DNA of 64,000 nt. Origin: Aeromonas sp. FDAARGOS 1405. GTDB lineage: Bacteria; Pseudomonadota; Gammaproteobacteria; Enterobacterales; Aeromonadaceae. The notes under the pieces were generated by a model. The model did not search any database. It saw only the letters and a list, made by a program, of their open reading frames with translations, and was not told the DNA's origin. Positions 24,377 through 33,868 of the stretch are shown here, in pieces (positions within the stretch are counted from its first letter, which is position 1; each line of letters starts with the position of its first letter). The stretch is from contig NZ_CP077311.1 in assembly GCF_019048265.1 (NCBI RefSeq), forward strand, positions 3,605,001-3,669,000. The letters run 5' to 3'. A program made the translations under genes and the position numbers.

Positions 24377-26929
24377 ATGATCGGGGCTGAACCCGTCATT
24401 GAAAAGCGTCGCTGGTTATCACCGGTCTGGCTGTTACCCCTGATAGCCCTGCTGCTGGCAGGTGGCTTTCTCTATCAGCAGGTATTGAGCCGTGGCCAGC
24501 TTATCCAGATCAACTTCGCCCAGGGCAACGGCATTTTGCCGGGCAAAACCCAGGTACGTTATCAGGGGGTGGCCATCGGCGTGGTGCAAGAGCTGGAGCT
24601 GGCTGAAGATGGCCGCAAGATTGCGGTGATGGCCAAGATTGACAGCCGTGCCCGGCCGTTGATCCGCAAAGGCTCCGACTTCTGGCTGGTGAGCCCCAAG
24701 GCATCGCTGACCGAGATCTCCGGCCTCGATACTCTGGTCTCCGGCAATTACATCAACCTGCAACCGGGGCGTGAAAGCAATCCGCTGGAGGAGACCTTCG
24801 ATGCCCTTGAGGGCCCTCCCCCCGGCTATCAGGCTCAGGGACGCATGCTGCACCTGACCGCCGATTCGCTGGGTTCTGTGGGGATTGGCGCCAAGCTCTA
24901 TTTCCGCGGCATCGAGGTGGGCAGCGTTATCAATACCCGCCTGGGTCAGGACAACCAGAATGTCATTCTGGATCTGGTGATCGAGCCGCGTTTCGAACAT
25001 CTGGTCAAAGCCGATACCCGCTTCTGGAACATCAGCGGCATCAAGGGCTCCTTCAGTCTGGCCGGGGTAAACGTGGAGGCTGGCAGCCTTACCTCCATCC
25101 TGAGCGGCGGCATTGCCTTTGACTCGCCCAAAGATTCACCGGAACCGGAGAAGGGACAGACTTTCGTCCTCTATAAAGGGCTGGCGGAAGCGGCGCGTGG
25201 CGAGCGTATCGACATTGCGGCTGGCGATCTTCCGGTCAAGGAGGGGATGCCCATCCTCTATGAGGGGATCGAGATTGGTCGTATCGACCCCATTCGCCTC
25301 ACCGACAAAGGCCGTGTGGTCACAGCGCTGATCAACCCGGAGCAGGCTTACCGCATTACTGACAAGAGTCAACTGGTGTGGGAGAGCGTCTCCCTCTCCG
25401 CGACCGGCGTGCAGCATGCAGATCGCCTGCTCTCCGGCCCGGCCATTCGCCTCGACTATGTAGCGGGCAAACCGGTACAGAAGATGACCCTGACCGATCG
25501 CGCGCCCCAGAGCGGTACCAAGGTGACGCTGCAGGCTGACGATCTGGCGGGGCTCAATCAGGATGCACCTGTCTGGTACAAGGGATTGCAGGTGGGCCGT
25601 ATCAGCCAGCTCACCTTGGATGCGCGCGGCAATGCCAGCGTTGAGCTGGTGATGGCGCCGAACTATGGCCATCTGCTCAATCGTGCCCGCTTCTATCGCG
25701 CCGCCCCGTTGCAGATCGATGCCGATCTGAGCGGCATCAAAGTAGAAACCAGTCCGGCCAGTGCCTGGTTGGGGGGCGGGATCAAGCTGGTACAAGCCAG
25801 CAGTGGCGAGCGGATTAACCGTCTCTACCCGAGTCAGGAGTTGGCACTGCTCGGTACCCGTGATGCCAAGCCGCAGCGCTGGTTGCTCAAGGCAGATCAG
25901 GCCGATGGCATTGGCATTGGCTCACCTGTGCTCTATCTGGGGCTGGAAGCGGGCAAAGTCAAACAGCTGCGCGCCGCCAAAGAGGGGGTCGAGATCGAGC
26001 TAGAAATTGATGGCGTCTATGCTCCCCTCCTCGCCCAGCAACCCCAGTTTTGGAAAAAACCGGCCATCGACACCAAGGTGCGGGTCGATGGGGTGCAGGT
26101 CAAGGTGGGCAACCTCGGTACCCTGCTGCGCGGCGCTATCGAGTTCGACCGGTTGGCCAATGGCCGCAGCAGTCATCAACTGTTCGATTCCAGGGAGCAA
26201 GCCAAGGCCAAGGTGCGCCAGCTGTCACTGGTAGCAGATAGCAATCCGGGGCTCGGGATTGGCAGCCCGATCCGCTATCGTGGGGTCGATATCGGCAAAA
26301 TTGAAGAGATCGAGCTGGAGCCGTCTCTGGGTCAGGTGATCTTCAAGGCGGAACTCGATGGCCACTATGCCGAGCGTTTCCTGCAGTCCGGCGCCCGCTT
26401 CACTCTGGTGCAGGCCAAGCTGGGGCTGGGCGGTGTCGCTCACCTCGATACCCTGATCAAGGGGGCGTTTGTAGAAGCACAACCCGGTAAAGGCGCTGGC
26501 AAAGATCGCTTCCCCTTGAGTCAGGTCGGCCCGGTGGGTCTGGCCCTGACCCTCAAGAGCCCCTCCGTCAATGGCCTGAGCGTCGGCAGTCCGCTACTGT
26601 TTCGTAAGATGGTGGTGGGCAGTGTAACCAAGGTGGCGCTGGCTCGGGATGGCAGCGAGGTGGTGATCGGTGTCAACGTGGATCAGGAGTATGCCCATCT
26701 GGTGCGGGCCAACTCCCGTTTCTGGAATGTCTCCGGGGTCAAGGCGGATATCGGGCTGACTGGTGGCACCATCGAAGTGGAGACGGTGCAGAGCCTGCTG
26801 GCCGGCGGCATTGCTTTCAATACGCCGGAGAGAGAGATGGGGCCGACCGTCAAAGCGGGCCACAGCTATGCGCTCTACGGCAAGGCCGAGAAAGAGTGGC
26901 TGGAGTGGAGCCCGCGCATCCAGCCCTGA
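24377..26929 (+). CDS. letB: Seven-MCE-domain intermembrane lipid transport protein LetB (YebT)
   Basis: An 850-residue protein with one N-terminal membrane anchor (about 13-35) and seven MCE repeats. Repeat signatures are visible as KTQVRYQGVAIG, GAKLYFRGIEVG, GMPILYEGIEIG, DAPVWYKGLQVG, GSPVLYLGLEAG, GSPIRYRGVDIG and GSPLLFRKMVVG. The count and length match E. coli LetB (877 residues), which stacks MCE rings into a periplasm-spanning hydrophobic tunnel for phospholipids. AAGGAG lies 5-6 bases before the ATG. It follows the split letA and precedes rsmF, as in E. coli. Confidence 0.93.
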   Translation: MIGAEPVIEKRRWLSPVWLLPLIALLLAGGFLYQQVLSRGQLIQINFAQGNGILPGKTQVRYQGVAIGVVQELELAEDGRKIAVMAKIDSRARPLIRKGSDFWLVSPKASLTEISGLDTLVSGNYINLQPGRESNPLEETFDALEGPPPGYQAQGRMLHLTADSLGSVGIGAKLYFRGIEVGSVINTRLGQDNQNVILDLVIEPRFEHLVKADTRFWNISGIKGSFSLAGVNVEAGSLTSILSGGIAFDSPKDSPEPEKGQTFVLYKGLAEAARGERIDIAAGDLPVKEGMPILYEGIEIGRIDPIRLTDKGRVVTALINPEQAYRITDKSQLVWESVSLSATGVQHADRLLSGPAIRLDYVAGKPVQKMTLTDRAPQSGTKVTLQADDLAGLNQDAPVWYKGLQVGRISQLTLDARGNASVELVMAPNYGHLLNRARFYRAAPLQIDADLSGIKVETSPASAWLGGGIKLVQASSGERINRLYPSQELALLGTRDAKPQRWLLKADQADGIGIGSPVLYLGLEAGKVKQLRAAKEGVEIELEIDGVYAPLLAQQPQFWKKPAIDTKVRVDGVQVKVGNLGTLLRGAIEFDRLANGRSSHQLFDSREQAKAKVRQLSLVADSNPGLGIGSPIRYRGVDIGKIEEIELEPSLGQVIFKAELDGHYAERFLQSGARFTLVQAKLGLGGVAHLDTLIKGAFVEAQPGKGAGKDRFPLSQVGPVGLALTLKSPSVNGLSVGSPLLFRKMVVGSVTKVALARDGSEVVIGVNVDQEYAHLVRANSRFWNVSGVKADIGLTGGTIEVETVQSLLAGGIAFNTPEREMGPTVKAGHSYALYGKAEKEWLEWSPRIQP

Positions 26930-26952
26930 TCCCTTCCCTTTGTATCTCATCC

Positions 26953-26979
26953 AAGCCCGGCACCCTGCTGGGCTTTTTT
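26953..26979 (+). terminator. Terminator after letB
   Basis: AAGCCCGGCA and TGCTGGGCTT form a stem with a CCC loop, followed by TTTTTA. Confidence 0.8.
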
Positions 26980-27073
26980 ATATTCCGGAGCCTGTTGATA
27001 GGGTTCAGATTCAGAATATTCTTAGCCTTGTGGTAGGATATCGTCCCTCTTTTTCGGTCAACGAGACGGCACA

Positions 27074-28504
27074 GTGCACGACAACACCTTCCTTCCCGAT
27101 TACTTTTTACGCCACATTGCGGCCATCATGCCGGCCCATCTCTCGATGGATGAGTTTGTGGCCAGTTGTCGACGTCCGCTGCGCCGCAGCATTCGGGTCA
27201 ACACCTTGAAGATCGCCGTCTCGGATTTCGTCGCCCTGATGGAGCCACTGGGTTGGCAACTCGACCCTGTCCCCTGGTGTGATACCGGCTTCTGGCTGAC
27301 CCGCTGCGATGAAACCGTCCCCCTTGGCAACACCGCCGAGCATTTGAGCGGGCTCTTCTACATTCAGGAAGCGAGCTCCATGCTGCCGGTAACGGCGCTC
27401 TTTGCCAGCGACAAGATCAAAACGGAGGGCATGTTGCTGGATGCGGCGGCGGCCCCCGGCTCCAAGACCACCCAGATCGCGGCCCTGATGAACAATCAGG
27501 GGATGCTGGTTGCCAACGAGTTTTCCAGCAGCCGGTTGAAAGTGCTGAATGCCAATATCCAGCGCTGCGGTGTGACCAATGTCGGGATGACCCACTTTGA
27601 TGCCAAGGTATTTGGCCAGTGGCTGCCGGAGACCTTCGACGCTATCCTGCTCGATGCCCCCTGCTCCGGTGAAGGGACTGTGCGCAAGGATGAAGATGCG
27701 CTGCGCAACTGGAGTATCGAGAGCATCGACGAGATTGCGGCGGTGCAACAAGGGTTGCTGGAGAGCGCCTTCCATGCCCTGAAACCGGGTGGTGTGCTGG
27801 TCTACTCCACCTGCACCTTGAGTGAGCAGGAGAATCAGGCGGTCTGCCAATCCCTGCTGGACAAGTTTGGCGATGCCTTGAGTTTTGACTCACTGGCCGA
27901 CCTGTTTCCCCATGCAGAGCAAGCCTGCACACCTGAAGGATATCTGCACGTTTGGCCCCAGATCTTCGATAGTGAAGGCTTTTTCGTCGCCAGATTGCGC
28001 AAGCATCACTCGGTACCCAACACCATGTTCAAGCCGGGCAAGCTGGGTAAATTCCCTTTTACGCCCCTTCCTGCCAAAGAGGCGGAACCCATATTGCGCG
28101 AGATTGAAGCCAACTTCGGAGTGGCACCGCAGGGTCAACTGTTTGGCCGCAATGACGAGATCTGGCTCTTTCCCCAGCAGTTTGATCTGGTGCAGGGCAA
28201 GCTGCGCTTCGATCGCATCGGCATCAAGTTGGCCGAGACCTTCAAGAAAGGTTATCGCCTCACTCATGAGTGGGCATTGGCCTATGGAGATAAAGCGAGC
28301 AAGGGCGTGGTCGAGCTGGATTGCACCAATGCGCGGGAATTCATGATGGGGCGAGATGTCTGGCCTGAACAGGATGCGGGCACTGGCGAGGTGATCGTCC
28401 GCTATCAGGGGTATACCTTGGGCATGGGGAAATGGGTGGGGAGTCGGGTCAAGAATGCCCTCCCCCGCGAGCTGGTGCGTGACAACAATCTGTTCAATGC
28501 GTAG
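27074..28504 (+). CDS. rsmF: 16S rRNA m5C1407 methyltransferase RsmF
   Basis: A 476-residue NOL1/NOP2/Sun-family methyltransferase. Motifs are RRSIRVNTLK near 35, LDAAAAPGSKTTQ (SAM site), the PCSG motif in LLDAPCSGEGTVRKD, and catalytic STCTLSEQEN. The C-terminal region, with a PUA-like end (VGSRVKNALPRELVRDN), matches E. coli RsmF (479). The start is GTG with no strong ribosome site; homology supports it. The letAB-rsmF order is conserved with E. coli yebSTU. Confidence 0.95.
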   Translation: MHDNTFLPDYFLRHIAAIMPAHLSMDEFVASCRRPLRRSIRVNTLKIAVSDFVALMEPLGWQLDPVPWCDTGFWLTRCDETVPLGNTAEHLSGLFYIQEASSMLPVTALFASDKIKTEGMLLDAAAAPGSKTTQIAALMNNQGMLVANEFSSSRLKVLNANIQRCGVTNVGMTHFDAKVFGQWLPETFDAILLDAPCSGEGTVRKDEDALRNWSIESIDEIAAVQQGLLESAFHALKPGGVLVYSTCTLSEQENQAVCQSLLDKFGDALSFDSLADLFPHAEQACTPEGYLHVWPQIFDSEGFFVARLRKHHSVPNTMFKPGKLGKFPFTPLPAKEAEPILREIEANFGVAPQGQLFGRNDEIWLFPQQFDLVQGKLRFDRIGIKLAETFKKGYRLTHEWALAYGDKASKGVVELDCTNAREFMMGRDVWPEQDAGTGEVIVRYQGYTLGMGKWVGSRVKNALPRELVRDNNLFNA

Positions 28505-28596
28505 TGGATCGTTCGGTGCATCAGCACTTGAACGAGTCTGAAATACCCACACTCTGGTTGAACTTTTCTTCGGTTCTTGAAAAGCCTTGAGCCTTG

Positions 28597-28607
28597 TCTA
28601 AGCTTAA
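28597..28607 (+). promoter_or_regulatory. Sigma-S type -10 element of SdsR
   Basis: TCTAAGCTTAA matches the sigma-S extended -10 consensus KCTAYRCTTAA at every position but one (A for Y). It ends where the SdsR-like transcript should begin. No good -35 is seen, as is usual for sigma-S promoters. Confidence 0.65.
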
Positions 28608-28694
28608 GGCAATCCGAACACCAGTTAGCGCACGGCTCTGCAAGGAGCCAATTCCCCTATGCCAGGTACAAGGAATTCGTACCTGGCTTTTTTT
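28606..28694 (+). ncRNA. sdsR: SdsR (RyeB) small RNA homologue
   Basis: The block TTAGCGCACGGCTCT is shared with E. coli/Salmonella SdsR as I recall it, followed by AGGAGCC and ATTCCCCT equivalents of the SdsR central region. The 5' end AAGGCAA also matches. The 3' end is a strong terminator: GCCAGGTAC and GTACCTGGC (28661-28687) plus seven T residues. A sigma-S -10 precedes it. The locus, near letAB-rsmF, agrees with the E. coli position. SdsR is an Hfq-dependent stationary-phase regulator. Exact ends are estimates. Confidence 0.85.
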
Positions 28695-28730
28695 ATCTCT
28701 TCACGTATCGCTGTTACTTCACTCTTGGCT

Positions 28731-29015
28731 CTATTCGACGGTCTCTTCGAGCTGTGTGGCGACTCTGTTTTCAAACGGAGGTTCTCTACCCAGCTCATGT
28801 TGGTAGAGCAGATCGATCGCCTGCTCGATGAGTGATGCCTGACTGTCTTCGAGATGAAGACCCAGTGCGGCCAATCGTTCGGCGTGGCGATTGCTGATCC
28901 AGCATTGCAGCCGGGTATGGGTCTCCTGCTTGCGTTTTACATGTTGGCGCTGCCGCTCGGCATTGTTTTGGGGCCCCGCCTCTTGCTCTTCACGCACTGT
29001 GATTTCTTGGCTCAT
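28731..29015 (-). CDS. Small ribbon-helix-helix-like protein, function unknown
   Basis: A 94-residue protein from ATG 29015 (AAGGA 3 bases upstream; a GTG 45 bases further up lacks a site). The N-terminus is charged and disordered (ERQRQHVKRKQETH). Residues 36-75, RLQCWISNRHAERLAALG followed by SQASLIEQAIDLLYQHE, have the strand-helix-helix pattern of RHH DNA-binding proteins. It lies 161 bases downstream of the second recombinase on the same strand, so it may be part of that module. No family is recognised with certainty. Confidence 0.55.
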   Translation of the reverse strand: MSQEITVREEQEAGPQNNAERQRQHVKRKQETHTRLQCWISNRHAERLAALGLHLEDSQASLIEQAIDLLYQHELGREPPFENRVATQLEETVE

Positions 29016-29176
29016 ATGTCCTTGCGATATTACGTTTCCGAGTTTGTTATCTCTCATCACATGCCATTATCCATTGGAAGATGCCCCTTCCACCTTGGGC
29101 TGCTGGCTGCACGGCAAATATATCATCAGATCAACAGGATATCATTTAACATAAAAAACGAAGTGACGCAGTTGTG

Positions 29177-30205
29177 TCAAAGCAAGCCATCAAGGGCATG
29201 ATCGGAGAACTTATGGGCGTCATCGAAGTACTCCTGCAGGGTCCGCATATCCTTGTGGCGCGTCACTTCTATGATCTTGTTCATCGGCTTACCGGCAGTC
29301 ACCGCCGAGGTAATGAACCCGCGACGCAGGCTATGGCCACTGACGTAGAGATCGTCAATAGTTTGGCCGGTTCGGCGCTTGATCATCAGATTGATGCCCT
29401 GGGGGCCGAGTGGTTCGGCCATCAATTGGCCCCAGCGGTTCATGCGTCGAAACAGCGGCCCCTCGCTGATCCGGCTTTTGTGTAGCCATTTTTGCAGTGC
29501 CGACACGGGGCAATAGTGTTTGCCCGGAATCAAGGCTATCTCGGTTTCATGCAGCTGATGCTTGCTCGGTTTGAGGCGAAGGCGGATCCCCTGCCCCACA
29601 AAATCGAGATCGCTCACTTCAATTCGGGCTGCTTCCGAGCGGCGCAAGGCGCCACTGAACATCAAGAGCAGCAGGGTATGATCACGCAAGCCAGCCAGAT
29701 CACCGGTGTCGATGCCATCGAGCACCTGGGTCAATGGTTGCAGCGTCAGGGCGCCGGTTTTGCGTTTACGGTTATCCCCCAACCTGACAATACCGCGCAT
29801 CATCTCCTTGATTTCGGGATGTTCGGTGGGCATGGGGTGAATGCCTTTCTGCTTGAAGGCATAACGGATCCCCGCCAGCCGTCTCACCAGGGTTGCTGGT
29901 TTTCGAGGCTCGCCATTACGCAGTTCTCCCTTCCCCTCCTCTTTATCCAGCCATATCCAGTCGGCCAATACGCCGTCGGCCTGATCAGCGAGAAAATTCA
30001 TGATGTCGTGATGGGTCGTTTGTAGCGGATCCAGCCCGTGCAATTGACACCAGAAGACAAAAATACGGGTATCCGCCTGATAGGCATTGAGGGTGGAATC
30101 CGCTTTTGCACTGCGCAAAAAGCGGCGTGCCCGACTATTTAGCTGCGCATCGAAAACAGTCTGCAGTGACTGATGAGCCGGATTGGATAAGGATGGATAT
30201 GCCAC
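29177..30205 (-). CDS. Tyrosine recombinase/integrase (second copy type)
   Basis: A 342-residue recombinase with an N-terminal core-binding domain (about 20-140) and a complete catalytic set: Arg188 (GALRRSE), His291 and Arg294 (GHSLRRGF), His317 (TRHKDM) and Tyr326 (LQEYFDD). It is not closely similar by eye to the 426-residue recombinase at 7661. The start is GTG 30205 without a clear ribosome site. A perfect palindrome with 11-6-11 architecture lies 60-90 bases upstream. No phage genes accompany it. Confidence 0.88.
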   Translation of the reverse strand: MAYPSLSNPAHQSLQTVFDAQLNSRARRFLRSAKADSTLNAYQADTRIFVFWCQLHGLDPLQTTHHDIMNFLADQADGVLADWIWLDKEEGKGELRNGEPRKPATLVRRLAGIRYAFKQKGIHPMPTEHPEIKEMMRGIVRLGDNRKRKTGALTLQPLTQVLDGIDTGDLAGLRDHTLLLLMFSGALRRSEAARIEVSDLDFVGQGIRLRLKPSKHQLHETEIALIPGKHYCPVSALQKWLHKSRISEGPLFRRMNRWGQLMAEPLGPQGINLMIKRRTGQTIDDLYVSGHSLRRGFITSAVTAGKPMNKIIEVTRHKDMRTLQEYFDDAHKFSDHALDGLL

Positions 30206-30263
30206 GGAACACTATGATTCATATGAAGTTTGATAGGATCTTACAGGATCCTTTCCATACATC

Positions 30264-30293
30264 AAGTATCGATAATGAATATTATCGATACTT
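30264..30293. repeat. Perfect palindrome with dif-like 11-6-11 architecture
   Basis: Arms AAGTATCGATAAT and ATTATCGATACTT are perfect 13-bp inverses around GAAT. Written as a Xer-type core it is AGTATCGATAA, centre TGAATA, then TTATCGATACT. The inner 14 bases match those of dif except for one central base (TGAATA versus TGTATA). No poly-T follows, so it is not a terminator. Confidence 0.8.
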
Positions 30294-30462
30294 ATAGCCT
30301 GATGTTTTAATACCCTTTGACCACGGTGAAAAAACGAAACATCGGAATATCATTCACCCAGTTTTGTATGGATGAACGAGTTGAATTGACTGGGTGGGTG
30401 AGAGATAACGTTGTGCTAGGTTGATTTTCAGGTGGGTAATCAGCTTGGTATTTGAAATATAA

Positions 30463-30483
30463 AAGCCCCGAGCAACGGGGCTT
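30463..30483 (-). terminator. Terminator of the fab-holB-tatD operon
   Basis: AAGCCCCG and CGGGGCTT arms, followed on the minus strand by TTTTATATTT, just beyond the tatD-family stop codon. Confidence 0.8.
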
Positions 30484-30488
30484 CTGTG

Positions 30489-31268
30489 TTATTTTTTCGC
30501 CAGCTTGAACAGTTCAAAGAAATTCCGGCTGGTGGCTTCTGCCAATTCATTAAGCGGAATATGACGCAGATCGGCAATAAACTGCGCAACGTCTCGCACA
30601 AAGGCAGGTTCGTTCTCCCTCCCCCGATGCGGAACAGGTGCAAGATAGGGCGAGTCGGTCTCGACCAGCAATCTGTCGAGGGGCAGAGCCTTGACCACTT
30701 CTTGCAGTGCAGACGCATTTTTGAAGGTGGCGATCCCGGAGATGGAGATATAGAACCCCATCGCCATCGCGGCTTGCGCCATCTCGAGAGACTCGGTGAA
30801 ACAGTGCAGCACACCGCCCACCTGATCAGCTCCCTCTTCACGCATGATCTGCAAGGTATCTTGCTGGGCATCGCGAGTGTGGATGATCAGCGGCTTGTTC
30901 AACGCGCGGGCAACCCGGATATGTTCGCGGAAAGAAGCTTGCTGCACCTCTTTGTTTTCAGGGGAATAAAAGTAGTCAAGCCCAGTTTCGCCGATGGCGA
31001 TCACTCTTTCGTCCGCAGCCTGTGTCAGCAACAAGGCTGTATCCACCCCGGGTTCCTGATTGAGCGGGTGTACACCGCAAGAGGCAAACACCTGGGGATA
31101 GGGAGCGATCGCCTCGAGCATGGTCGGGAACTGTGCCTGAGTCACACTGACACAGAGAAAATATCCCACGTCCAGTTTCGCGGCCTTGGCAAGTACATCA
31201 GACATGCTGGTCTGCTTGCTGCCATAGCTGAGGCGATCGAGATGACAGTGGGAATCAACGAGTAACAT
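30489..31268 (-). CDS. ycfH: TatD-family metal-dependent hydrolase YcfH
   Basis: A 259-residue TIM-barrel hydrolase. Metal-binding residues appear in DSHCHLD (residues 5-11), the Glu in GETGLDY, the His in IIHTRDA, the His in LHCFTES, and the Asp in VETDSPYLAP, all in the standard order. TatD proteins have metal-dependent DNase or deacylase activities; the YcfH role is unsettled. It is the last gene of the operon, 25 bases after holB, as in E. coli. Confidence 0.93.
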   Translation of the reverse strand: MLLVDSHCHLDRLSYGSKQTSMSDVLAKAAKLDVGYFLCVSVTQAQFPTMLEAIAPYPQVFASCGVHPLNQEPGVDTALLLTQAADERVIAIGETGLDYFYSPENKEVQQASFREHIRVARALNKPLIIHTRDAQQDTLQIMREEGADQVGGVLHCFTESLEMAQAAMAMGFYISISGIATFKNASALQEVVKALPLDRLLVETDSPYLAPVPHRGRENEPAFVRDVAQFIADLRHIPLNELAEATSRNFFELFKLAKK

Positions 31269-31293
31269 ATAAAACCTTTCTGCTTGTCGGTAC

Positions 31294-32241
31294 TTATAAC
31301 CAGCGACTGAGCCAGTTCATCAGATGGATGGTGGGATTGGAGAGCTGACCCGGCTGACAGGCCGCTTTCAGGGCAACCAGATCTTGTTCTGCCTCCAGCA
31401 GTTTTTCGCTGGAGTGCTGCTCCGCCAACCGCTGGCTCAAGATGGCCAGATCAGGCATGGCCAGCTGATGGTGACCACATCCGGCCTGGGTTTTCAGGGC
31501 ATCACACAAGAAGAGCTGCAACCAGTGCAACCTGACCTGCGTCTCCTGACCAAGCTGGCTGCACAGTGCCGTCGCCTTGACCGGACTTTGACTCAGGGCG
31601 ACAAACTGTTCCAGCAGTTCGCGGCGAGTACCGTCCTGTTGCAGCTCGATATAGTCGAGTACCCGCAGCGGTGCCCCCTGACAGATCCGCACCTGAGCCA
31701 GAGTGGCCTGATGACCCTGCTCGGCCAACCAGCGTACTGTTTCCCCTTCCGCAGGCAACTGACAGACATGTTTGTGACAGCGACTGAGAATGGTGGGAAG
31801 CAACCGGGAAACCTGGGAGGCAATCAGCAACAGCAAGCTGTCGCCGGCCGGCTCTTCCAAGGTTTTCAGCAGGGCATTGGCCGCGGATTCGGTCATCCGC
31901 TCCGCATCAGGAATGATCACCACCTTGCCACGGCCGAGATGGGCAGAGCCCTGCAGCCGGGTGCAGATCTCGCGAATGGCCTCGACCCCGATGGTCTTGC
32001 TGTCGCGCGTTATGGTGCCGAGATCCGGGTGGTTGCCCTTGTCAAACAGCTGGCAGGAGTGGCACTGACCACACGGTTCTCCACGATCCGGTTGTTGGCA
32101 AAGGTGCAAACGCGCCAGCCGCTCAGCCAGTTGCTCCTTGCCAAGACCGGGATCGCCCAGCAACAACCAGGCGTGGCCGAGACGACCGGACTGGGCCGTC
32201 TGGCTCAGGGCATGCCAGTCAGGGATCAGCCAGGGATACAT
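31294..32241 (-). CDS. holB: DNA polymerase III delta' subunit HolB
   Basis: The 315-residue clamp-loader subunit has a degenerate P-loop region (GDPGLGKEQ), a zinc-binding cluster CGQCHSCQ with an upstream Cys, [17 protein letters not shown] and the sensor-1 region [14 protein letters not shown] 32241 is used (MYPWLIPDW); it overlaps the tmk end by 16 bases, typical of this operon. A 12-residue upstream extension has no ribosome site. Confidence 0.94.
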   Translation of the reverse strand: MYPWLIPDWHALSQTAQSGRLGHAWLLLGDPGLGKEQLAERLARLHLCQQPDRGEPCGQCHSCQLFDKGNHPDLGTITRDSKTIGVEAIREICTRLQGSAHLGRGKVVIIPDAERMTESAANALLKTLEEPAGDSLLLLIASQVSRLLPTILSRCHKHVCQLPAEGETVRWLAEQGHQATLAQVRICQGAPLRVLDYIELQQDGTRRELLEQFVALSQSPVKATALCSQLGQETQVRLHWLQLFLCDALKTQAGCGHHQLAMPDLAILSQRLAEQHSSEKLLEAEQDLVALKAACQPGQLSNPTIHLMNWLSRWL

Positions 32242-32867
32242 AGCGGCTCGTTCGACAGATAGTGATCCAATGCACACTCGATGGCCGCTTTGACCTGTTC
32301 CGGCGTTTGCGCCGCATCGATCACCACAATGGAATCATCCTGGGCGGCCAGTTCGAGATAACGAGTTCGGGTACGCTCGAAGAAGCTCAGTTGCTCCAGT
32401 TCGATGCGATCCAGCTCGCCGCGATGGCGTGCGCGCTGCAAGCCAAGGGCAGGATCGATATCGAGATAGAGGGTGAAATCCGGCTTGAAGTTGCCGAGCA
32501 CCGCCTGCTTGATGGCTCCGATAAGCTGGGCATCGATACCACGGCCGCCCCCCTGATAGGCCTGGGAGGAGAGATCGTGGCGATCCCCCACCACCCAGAT
32601 ACCATCGGCCAGTGCCGGCTTGATGCGGGTCTCCACCAGTTGTACCCGGGAGGCATACATCAGCAGCAATTCCGCCTCGATGGTGAGGCGCTCGTCGTGC
32701 ACCTCTTTGACGATAGCCCGCATCCGCTCGGCCAGTGGCGTACCACCCGGCTCGCGGGTGCACTCGATCCGGTTGATGCCGTGGCGCTGCAGATAGTCGG
32801 TCACATAACGAACGGCCGAGCTCTTCCCTGCCCCTTCCAATCCTTCGATCACAATAAATTTAGACAT
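32226..32867 (-). CDS. tmk: Thymidylate kinase
   Basis: A 213-residue dTMP kinase supplying dTDP. P-loop GLEGAGKSS lies at 9-17, the DRH-type motif in [17 protein letters not shown] near 95, and the lid region is E. coli-like (class II, lid Arg in [10 protein letters not shown]). ATG overlaps the mltG stop as TAATG, and the 3' end overlaps holB. Confidence 0.96.
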   Translation of the reverse strand: MSKFIVIEGLEGAGKSSAVRYVTDYLQRHGINRIECTREPGGTPLAERMRAIVKEVHDERLTIEAELLLMYASRVQLVETRIKPALADGIWVVGDRHDLSSQAYQGGGRGIDAQLIGAIKQAVLGNFKPDFTLYLDIDPALGLQRARHRGELDRIELEQLSFFERTRTRYLELAAQDDSIVVIDAAQTPEQVKAAIECALDHYLSNEPLCIPG

Positions 32868-33868
32868 TAGGGTTTCTTCAATATGTATTCACGAACCGCC
32901 CGATTGTGTTCATCGAGAGTCTTGGAGAAATAGTGGGCACCGCCCCCCTTGGCGACAAAATAGAGATAATCAGTCGACTTGGGGTTAAGCGCAGCTTCGA
33001 TGGAGGCCTTTCCTGGCATGGCAATAGGCGTGGGCGGCAGACCGTCGATCACATAGGTGTTGTAGGGATTCTTGTCGGTCAGATCGCTGCGGCGAATGTT
33101 GCCATCGAAGCGATCCTTCACCCCGTAAATGACGGTGGGATCGGTTTGCAACTTCATGCCCAGACGCAGACGGTTGACGAATACGGAGGCGATCTGCGCC
33201 CGCTCGTCCGGCTGGCCGGTCTCTTTCTCGATGATGGAGGCCATGATCAGCGCCTCATAAGGGGTCTTGTAAGGCAGGTTGGCCTGACGTTTCTCCCAGC
33301 TCTGCTGCAGGAAAGTCTCCATATCCTGATGGGCGCGACGCAGGATCGAGAGATCGCTGGCATGGGTGGTATAGGCATAGGTTTCCGGCAGGAACCAACC
33401 CTCCAGCTTGCCATTCTCGATGCCGAGTTCCTGCGCCAGGTCGGCTTCGGATTGCTCGACGGTCAACCGCTCAAGGTATGGGGCGCTGGAGAGTTGCTTT
33501 TGCCAATCCTCGAAACGGGAACCTTCGACGAAGGTGAGGCTGAAGTGAAACTCCTTGCCCGATGCGAACAGGGAAAGGGTCTCCTTGAGAGGGGCCCCTT
33601 CCTTGATTTCATAGGTGCCCGATTTGATGGCCACCAGTTCGGGATGGCTGCGCAGCCAGAGCCGCACCGCCCAGGGGCTGGTTTCCCCCTCACCCAGTTC
33701 GGCGATCAGGCGCGCCGCATGGGCGCCCTTCTCCACCGTAAAGAGCCGGGTCGGCCCCTTGTTGGTGAGCGTCTCTACCTGTTGCCATTTGTAATGTACA
33801 TAGCCCCCGGCAGCGGCTACCGTCAGTGCCGCCCCCGCGAGCAGGGTGTAAAGCCGATTAAACTTCAA
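32867..33868 (-). CDS. mltG: Endolytic murein transglycosylase MltG (YceG)
   Basis: A 333-residue inner-membrane protein with one N-terminal transmembrane helix (about 8-27) and a periplasmic YceG domain. The catalytic glutamate lies in SIIEKETGQ; adjacent conserved blocks are [20 protein letters not shown] and [13 protein letters not shown]. MltG cuts nascent glycan strands and sets their length. The stop shares a base with the tmk ATG. Confidence 0.95.
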   Translation of the reverse strand: MKFNRLYTLLAGAALTVAAAGGYVHYKWQQVETLTNKGPTRLFTVEKGAHAARLIAELGEGETSPWAVRLWLRSHPELVAIKSGTYEIKEGAPLKETLSLFASGKEFHFSLTFVEGSRFEDWQKQLSSAPYLERLTVEQSEADLAQELGIENGKLEGWFLPETYAYTTHASDLSILRRAHQDMETFLQQSWEKRQANLPYKTPYEALIMASIIEKETGQPDERAQIASVFVNRLRLGMKLQTDPTVIYGVKDRFDGNIRRSDLTDKNPYNTYVIDGLPPTPIAMPGKASIEAALNPKSTDYLYFVAKGGGAHYFSKTLDEHNRAVREYILKKP

